Of a DNA stretch of 64,000 nt, positions 12,601 to 21,600 are shown in pieces. Every line of letters begins with the position of its first letter. Within the stretch, counting starts at the first letter, position 1. The DNA comes from Meghimatium bilineatum (taxonomy: Eukaryota > Mollusca > Gastropoda > Stylommatophora > Philomycidae), in NCBI GenBank assembly GCA_034231615.1, contig CM067298.1, forward strand, positions 60,294,387 through 60,358,386, given 5' to 3'. Below the pieces are notes generated by a model. The model saw nothing but the letters and a program-made list of their open reading frames with translations, ran no database searches and was not told the origin of the DNA. The translations under genes and the position numbers were made by a program.

Positions 12601-15600
12601 CTTATCATGACTATCAAGTACCATTGCACGTGGTTCAACATTTGACCTAGAAGAAATTTCAATCTGACACAATCCTAATTATAAATAATGTATTAATCTT
12701 ATATGAATTGATGAAATGCCTGGCTCGATATACTCTCTGAAAGTAGCATTTTAATACTATTTTATATGATAACAACTGTTATTCCCAAGAAATCATCGTC
12801 AGAACATAATCCATAAATATTCAAATGAAATATGGCTTTGAAATTCAACTGAATTTATTCCAGAATTTCATTTACAAAATGAGCTGGCCTCCTCATTCTA
12901 TCAATCATAATGTGTAAAAGAATTTTATCTTTAGGCTGTGACACATTCTAGCTTTGTGTGGCAGAAAATCTGTCATCATGTGAGCATAATTTTCTGTAGT
13001 TCTGTACTGAGGAATCACACATAGCAAAGCCGGATGTGTCCGCCCACAGGCCCGTAGTAATGTATACCTGTTGGCGAATGTATCGGCCAGTAGGGTCAAG
13101 AAGGCTAACTCAATCCTTGCTTCATTAGCTAAACTAGTCTGTTGCCAAAGTGCTTTATTGGTAGATTAAGTAAGATCTTGGTCAGATCCTGACCATGACT
13201 CATTTTTCAATTTCATATACATCACGAAATACATCTGCAGTTTCCTTTTTTGCAAGCTTAGAATATCACTTAGTGACCCCTAGCCTAAAGAGATTAAGTT
13301 ACACACAAATTTAAATTGAAAAAATGCTGCAGTGATTGAAATGAAAAAGTGATATTTGTGTATAAATAACTCTAATCATTTCCATCTCTTGATATTCAAC
13401 CATTTGTAATTGATGGTGTCCATCCTTATTTTATGTCCCAGAACTTCATAATTGTTCATTAAATTGTACTGGAAACCATGCTATAGTGTGTTCATCAATA
13501 GTTGAATGCCGATATTGTCTATTATCTCCGTAATACTAAACGTATGGGGTTCATATTTCGCATGAATGTATTATTTCATAACCACGCTAAAGATTTGTTT
13601 GTTGATATTCATAAAAGTAGATGGGTTTATGGTACAAATAAGCATATATTCTGTCAATGAGGGGAAATGTTATTTGTTGTTTTTTCTCTCCAAATCTTCA
13701 TCGACTGTTAGGCAAAGTATAAATATACTTTCCAATTAATAATATGATAAAATAAGAAGACATCATCAGTGATGAAATTATATTGCAGTGAAATGCCTTT
13801 TGTGCGCATCTTGTCATAAAGAATTGAGTGATCAAAGCTCTGATCCACATTTTGTTCATGGGATGGTGAGCTTGACAAATATGGGGATATTTTATACTTG
13901 CCCTCAACTTCATATGAGAAGTATGCAAACAGTGTTGGTTTAGGCATATAAATAGTCATAATCTTTTAACTAAAATACTGAACTACTGATTATTACAGGT
14001 GAGGTTCAGTGAAATGTTTTACTTGAACTTATCTTAAGCAGTATTAACAAAAACCTTAATGGATGTGGATGAGACACACTAGTTTTTATAGTCAATGTTT
14101 TTACTGTTAACAGAAATGGAAATTTACATAATTCGGAAAAATAATAATAATTCCATAAAACACATGGCTGATGCAAACTATTTTTGATATTTTATGCACA
14201 GATGGTTTTGCTTTTGATAAATGAATGAAATTTATTTGATGATGACTTAAATAATGTAGTTTATTCCTTCAATGTGTTTAAGAATTTTTTTTTTCATATT
14301 GTGAAAAGTTTACAGTACTTAGGACTTCAAATAAACATTGAATGAAAGCCCAACATCTGCAGACATATAAATGTTATATATAATTTTAGTCTGCTGATGA
14401 TCTTGTATATTTAGATGCCAACAGCATCAATGTTGAGAATATGCTTCCAGTCTTATGTATAATGCTCAGGAGTATCTTTTTCTTCGGTGTTCATTCTCAA
14501 ACTCTCACTGGATCTTGCTTGTAGCAGAGCAATGATCCTAATAGATTTCCAGCAGGATGTAGTCCAGAGAATGGAAATGCATTGTGTTGTCATTTTATTT
14601 GCACCAATGGCCCGATACATCCATCTTCGATGGTCAGGAGTATGCAATTGTTGAGAGTTAAGGCTCCTGGTTTTGCTAAACCGTAAGTCTAACAAAGATA
14701 TTTAAACACTCCTTTGATGTCAAAATCATTTGTAGAATCCATAATTTTCTTTTTACTTCATGGAAAAATATCTATTCGGCATTCTAAATTCTAGTTAACC
14801 TTCAATGACATCTTGATAATGTTCATAGAAGTCAACCTGTAGAGACTGAAAACTCTACAAAAATTTTCAAAAAAACCTTACAGAATCAGGAAAAGCCTTG
14901 CACAATTCTGGGAGCATGTCATTGGGCGAAGAAAGTATATTTAAAAAAAACCTTATTAAATTTTTGTGGGATACGTCCGTCTTTTCTATAGAAGATTGAT
15001 GGCTGGTTGAGCAGGTTTACTCTTAGTAAGAGTCTTATTTGTTGTTCAGTGTAAATATTTGTTTGTGAGTCCTCATATGGTTCGAGTCCAATCTGGGTTA
15101 TGACAAACTTGATGCAGAGTGAGCAAGAATTATAGTATGTCTTGAGATTAGGAAAAAATTGTTTAATCTTTCATTTTGGTCTCTTTTGAGTTGCTTGCAT
15201 TGCTCTAATCTACTTACAGCTTTTAATACCCCCACACTGATCTGATTATGCCAGGCTAGGCGGCCAAGAGCTTGGGTCAATCCTGCATTTCTTGAGAGAT
15301 GTTTTCAACCAATGCTTCAAATGTTTATAATAACCTCTAACTGAATGCTTACCTATACACAGTTCACTATAGAAGCTGATGACAATGGCACAGTAATGTC
15401 ATTGTTTTCCATCATGGTAATACATCTGACTGGAGTTTTATAGATAGTGTTACTGTTTTGGAATATTGTAATGAGCAGAGACTGCAGTTAAATAATGCAG
15501 CATATGGTAAATAAATATTGCTTGTCTGGACTTTTTGATAGAATTGTGTTTGTATATGTAAGTGAAAAGTAAAGTTTCCTTTTTGTAATTCATTGAGGTA

Positions 15601-18600
15601 TATTGGGGAATACAGTATAAGACCTGTATTTTCGTTGATAAATAGCATACCTAGTGATAATGTGGTCTGCATTACTCTCACCGCCTTTAATTCCCAGAAA
15701 TCTGAGGAAATTTCTTTATATTGTGTGGGCTTAGAGGCTGTTGGAAAATAAATATTTCCAGTAATCTGGAAATTGAACCTTAGATCATCAGACTAGGAAC
15801 CATTTGCACTAAACTCTGAGCTTATTTGTGTCCCTATATATATATACACGTGTACATAACTATATATTGTCATGTGGCATAACATTTGTGATGTTGTAGG
15901 ACTCATTGTATCACATTATCTTGTTTTGTCTTGCTATTTTGTTGCTCAGGTCTGAAGTCATTTTCTAACTGGCCCACATACCCACAACTTTACATCAAAG
16001 GTGAGCTCATTGGTGGCTTGGACATTGTAAAGGAGATGTTGGCTTCTGGAGAGCTGAAAGATGTTGTTCCAAAGACAGAGGATCTTAACACTAGGTACAT
16101 TGATCTTTTTATTACCACAAAAAATATAAAATATAAAGCTGCTTCAGTGATTATCTGAGTTTTTCTCATACTCATACTTTTGTCCTGTGATTGGTTGGTA
16201 GTTGTGCCAATGCGGTTGGTACTGTGTTATTGCCTCAACTCATGTTTGGTGTCTGGGATAGGTAATGTGTGATTGTTTGTGACGTCTTTAGGTATCAGTC
16301 ACTTTCTCAGTTCACCTTTTCCTTGATCTTCCTCTGCTACTTTCCATTTTCATGTTGTAAGTTCTAGTAAACTTGGAGTATTCCATTCATCCTCATTTGA
16401 TGACCAAATCGTTTAATTTGCTGTTTTCCTATAAATTTCATAGCAGTATCTACACAGAACATCTGATATGTGTGATCCATACATGATCTCTTATTTTATT
16501 TACTGCTATTTTTTTGAATTTCATTTCACATATGACAAGCTTTCTCTCATATTGTTTAATCCATGTTGGACAAAGGTAGGATAATTTTGGTGTAAAATCT
16601 TTGGTATTAAAAAAAATTTGGTATAATCTGCATGACTGAAACTTGTAGTTATAAACTTGATATCTTAGTGGCATGTTTGGGAGGGACTGAATTTGACATA
16701 TTTATTGCCAACCTGTAAGTGTAATTACCTGTTTTGCTGGGACTTGTGAAAGAAAACACTATACAATTATTTTCGGACTGACTTCTCAAGAAATGTACCA
16801 TTGAAAATCATTACAGTGATTTTTAAAACCTTTTATATAATTTTTTCAGTGCTTGTGTAGTATTTGAAACAAAAGTATGCAAAATTATTCTCTCTGAATT
16901 ACTTTACACATTATACAAGTAATATCTTAAAAAAAAATTTCTATTGCTACTTTAGTAGTTGCATTACTTTTAATTACTTCCTACAGTATCAAATTTGTTG
17001 ACGTATTTTATGAAATAATTTTCCAAATAAATATTAATACTCCATTAACAATAACGAAACTTGCTTTGATTGATAAATATATTTTTCTTTGTTATAATAT
17101 GATTGGAATTATACATTGTCCATATTTAGATCGTAAGCAAATAACATTTTTTGGGTTCATGTTTGGAATGTGTGCCTACCTATTTGATTATTTCCCTTGG
17201 TTATGTTTATCAGTTTATGTTTATCATTTATTAATTTAAATATACATTTATTTAGGATTAGGGTTTATTATGTAAAAAAACACAACTACCCTAACCCTAT
17301 AATAATTAATATTTAACCTTAGGCACGCTGTGTGCACAAACCGGGCGGTGCATTCCGCCAGAATTGTGTCATCCCGTGATTTCTGAAGGCGCCTTCAATC
17401 GCCCGATTCGGAAAACCCGATACTGAATGAAAAAATCTTGAAAAATCTATATCGGTAGCTTTTTGACAGAATGTAAATGCCAACTTTGGGAAGCCATTTT
17501 GTTTGTAATGGCAGATTCGCAGGTAAAAAGGTTATGACATGGTTTTGACAATCTTCTGCGTCGTAGCGGAGCGACAAAATGGTGAATCGTGTTTATTATA
17601 CTATTTGTCAATGGTATATCCAGTGAATCATAGTGTAAACTGCTGAAAACTTGAGAAAACTGTAAGGTAAGTTCTTAGTCTGTGATTATTAAATTATTCC
17701 ACAATGTAAAATATATAATAGTCAACAGATTTCACAGCTTACGATTGATCAAAAATACGTTAGGTCTAGATCGAGATAGGTCTAAATTTGACTTTATTAT
17801 TTTCTCACACGTCTCGTATCACACACACAAACACAAAATATATGCCAATATATGAAGAATTTAATTCTTTATTTATATGTGCAAATAGTATTTAAATATC
17901 TGTAATAACGAAAAGGTTATCACGATTTGAAACAGCCACCGACGATTGCGTAACATTTCCAAAAACCAATTCCGCGGCAGTCGAGAAATTGCACAATTGT
18001 AAACAAACCATGCTAATGGTTAAATTAATTATTGATTAATTGTTGATCTAATATTTTGATTAGTTATCCCTAAAATAAGTTGGTAGGCACTCATTCAAAA
18101 CAAGAACCAATTTTTTGTTTTATATTAACTCCATTCAGTAAGTGAACGACTAAAGGTGTAAGATAATAATTTTGTCAATTCATGTCACAAAATAATTTAA
18201 AAAATTTAAATTAAATATTAACCCTTTCAGTCCTGGCCAATCAGGAAAAACTCATGGTTTAATTCCCAGGGCAAGGCAAATAACTCCACAAAAATAAGAA
18301 GTGATTATGCAAGCAAAGAGATTTTAAAAAATTTGTTTTACAATCAATTTTTATGATTCGAAGTCCAATTTACAGATAAATAGAAGAGGTATTCTATCTG
18401 CGCCTTTTGGCGTGGCTTTGAGTCACTTTGACTGTATAGGACAGCCAACTCCGCCACATAACCATCTTAGTCGCCTCTTACGACATGCGTGGAAGGTAAA
18501 CAGTGTTGCTATTTTTTGCTCCCCTCTCAAGACACAGGTGGTTCCGTTATCTTTGGTCTGTAATGCATGGTTTACTTATTTGACATATGGTGTTATAAAT

Positions 18601-21600
18601 CTAGTCTAGAGCATCTATTGTTAATTATTATCTTTCTCCTGAGTATGACAGAATGTGTTCTGTTATTGATTCAAAGTAAACATCACTCCAAAGTCAGCAA
18701 ATCTAAAATAAACAATGCCATTTTCTCACTTTCCAGTGAGGATAATGATAGATCTATCAGAAAATAATTGTTTTTAGGCAGTGGTAACTTTAAACAATTG
18801 TGTACTTGCTCTATTTAGAAGTTTCTATAATCTTTAGCTGTAAAGAAAAATAACCTATGCTAAGATAAAATAGCATTTTTCATTGCTGAAGCCAAATCTA
18901 TAGAGCATTTATCATTAATTCCGTATGCAGAATAATTGTGTTCCTTAATATGTAAACTATATGTGAAACTTCTCACTGGTGAACTTGATTGAAAACTTGT
19001 GTTACTTATGAGGCATATATAAATGCCATATACAGCATTCATTACTCATTGTTTAGATATACAGGTACATCTTACAATCATTGAAGGGGTTAATATTTGA
19101 ATACTTACCAGAATATATATAGGTATGCATGTGTTGAATTTTAACCTTACGTATGCTGTGTTACAGATATTTAAATAATATTTGCACATATAAATAAAGA
19201 ATTAAATTCTGCATACATTGGTGTAAGTTTTGTTTGTATGTTTGTGATACGAAACGTGTTAGAAAGTGATAAAGACTGATTTAGACCTATCTAGATCTAG
19301 GCGTACCGTATTTTTGATCGACCGACAGCTGTGAAATCTGTTGACTATTATATTTTACATAATAGAGACCTCGTGGCATATTTTAAATAATGAATATGAA
19401 GAACTTACCTCTCAAGTTTTTCGCTTTTCCAACTGAAAAAATGATGATTTCTCTGAATTCACTATTATGTCGCTTCGCGCGATGCACACGACTACAAATT
19501 GCTCGGATTTCCATTTCAAAATCACTTGACATTGTATCCCCCGCCATTTTAACAAAATGGCGATACATTTTCCTCTCAATGTAGTCAAAAAATTATGTTA
19601 AAAAGTTACTGATCTCGATTTTTTCGTTCGGTTTCGGGTTTAGCAAACTGGGCAGTGGATTCCGCCTTCCAAAATCAAGAAATGACACAATTCCAGTAGA
19701 ATGCACCACCCGAATTGTAAGCACAATGTGCTAAAGGTTAAAAGTATTTTATAAACAATAAACAGTTATCATCTGCTTTATATTTACATTGTCTCAATGT
19801 TTCTAACAGACTAAAAGTATTAATCAACCAATCGCCAGTTGTGCTTTTCATGAAAGGAACACCTTCAGCACCAAAATGTGGGTTCAGCAAAACTACAATT
19901 GCTATTCTGGATGAAGCAGGGTTAGTGTTGATACATCTTTGTTAAATAGTTTTTAGTGGGTACTGTTTCAGAAGTAGAGAGACACTCATGCAGACACTGA
20001 CAGTTTGTGCTGTTTATTGGTTAAATGTACTTCTCATTCTTAACTGTGCTGTTTATTGGTTAAATGTACTTCTCATTCTTAACTGCTGGTGATTATTCCT
20101 ACACTTGCAACATTTGATGTCAAATTCCCTTAAGTACAGTATAAAGGCAGCATTAATTGTGATTTTCATCCAACAATTTATTAAACCTCTTGTCCTCATA
20201 AGAACATAGACCAGGGACACATTTTTCCAGTCTTCATTGTCCTTAGATTTTCATTCCAGGTCTTTCCATGTGATTCAATTACATTGATTGAGAATTTTCA
20301 TCTTTCTTCTTCAAGCTGTTCTGGACCTTTTCCTTCTTCTCCTTTGTATTCTATGTAAAAACCTGTCCTGATACAATTTTCTGACTGCATCAGAGTATGC
20401 TCAAATCCATTTCCAGTCTCTAGACATGATTTATAAGCTGTTGAGATCCTACTCTGTTCTCATCTTCATTTCTGATTGTATGCAATCATTAAATATTGAA
20501 AATCAGTCTCAAACAATTGTTTACAAGCATTTTTAACCTATGTTTGATTGTCTTTGTCATCAGTCATGTCTCCAAGACATCACAGAATACTATTTGTATT
20601 AAAATCTCATCTCATAATCTAACTGGTGGTCACTAATTATCTTCTATATCCTCCTCTTATCCATCTCCAATATCTCAACATTAGATAATATGGATGCATA
20701 CTTGCCTTCTCTCATAATTGTACACATCTGCATGTGCTCAACAGTTGATAAATTAATGTTAGTGACAAAATGTCATTTACCTAGATGCATACTTGATAAC
20801 ATTGGAATTTAATTTGTAGTTTATCTAGATGCACATTTTTTAAGTAGTGCATTAACTGTCATTCAGTTACCACTGGGCAACCTTTGTTGTTTGAATGTTA
20901 TAATATACAACAATATTGGTTGCATATCCTGTTCAGGACATAGCCATCAACCCAGCATTTTTGGCTGTAGTGATTTTCTAGGCAATATAAATACATTCAG
21001 TAGTTTGCTATGGCTTTCTGAACTGTCTTGATGCATAATTGTCTGTGGTGGAAATCGATCCCGGTGCCTTGACCATCACAGATGCACACTGTTTCACTCC
21101 GCCACAGAGCAAGTAAGTATATAAATGTATCTCTAAAACCCACAACCTTCTGAATACACAGTGAATGAATTTACCACTGCAATTATTCTCAAGAGGTCGA
21201 AGGTTCAAACTCAGGTTGTGATGTCTTGATTACATGTGCATTTTTTCAGAGGTCTCTGGGAAATATTGCTTAAAGCTGCGGAGTTACGTGCTATGAGTTG
21301 TACTCCTTGTAAACATCATGCTGATTTGTTGGGAGGGGCAAAGTTCATATATTGGAAACTGAGTACAATAAAGAAAATCCTCTACACCTTTTAACTGATA
21401 TAATCTTTTGTGCAACATGTCGTACCACCATTTTAATATTTTTTATACTTTCATACATCCCTTAAGAATCCTTAAGTAATTAAAAATTGATATCATTGAC
21501 CATTGCTACTTTGTTTAGAGTTTGTGTTACTTTTTTCACATGTATATTTTTTATGATCCAGCGTTCCTTATACAACCTTTGACATCTTATCTGATGATGA

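Larger units (their letters stand above)
17200..19778. mobile_element. TTAGGG-containing foldback MITE split by a later insertion
   Basis: The left part 17200-17312 (GTTTATCATTTATTAATTTAAAT...GATTAGGGTTTATTATGTAA...CCCTAACCCT..ATTAATAT) matches an uninterrupted copy at 52745-52925. The expected right-hand end, the inverse of the left arm, resumes only after 19741 (ATAAACAATAAACAGTTATC), because the piggyBac-like element 17317-19737 sits at an internal TTAA. The host gene is GLRX3 (intron). Confidence 0.7.
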
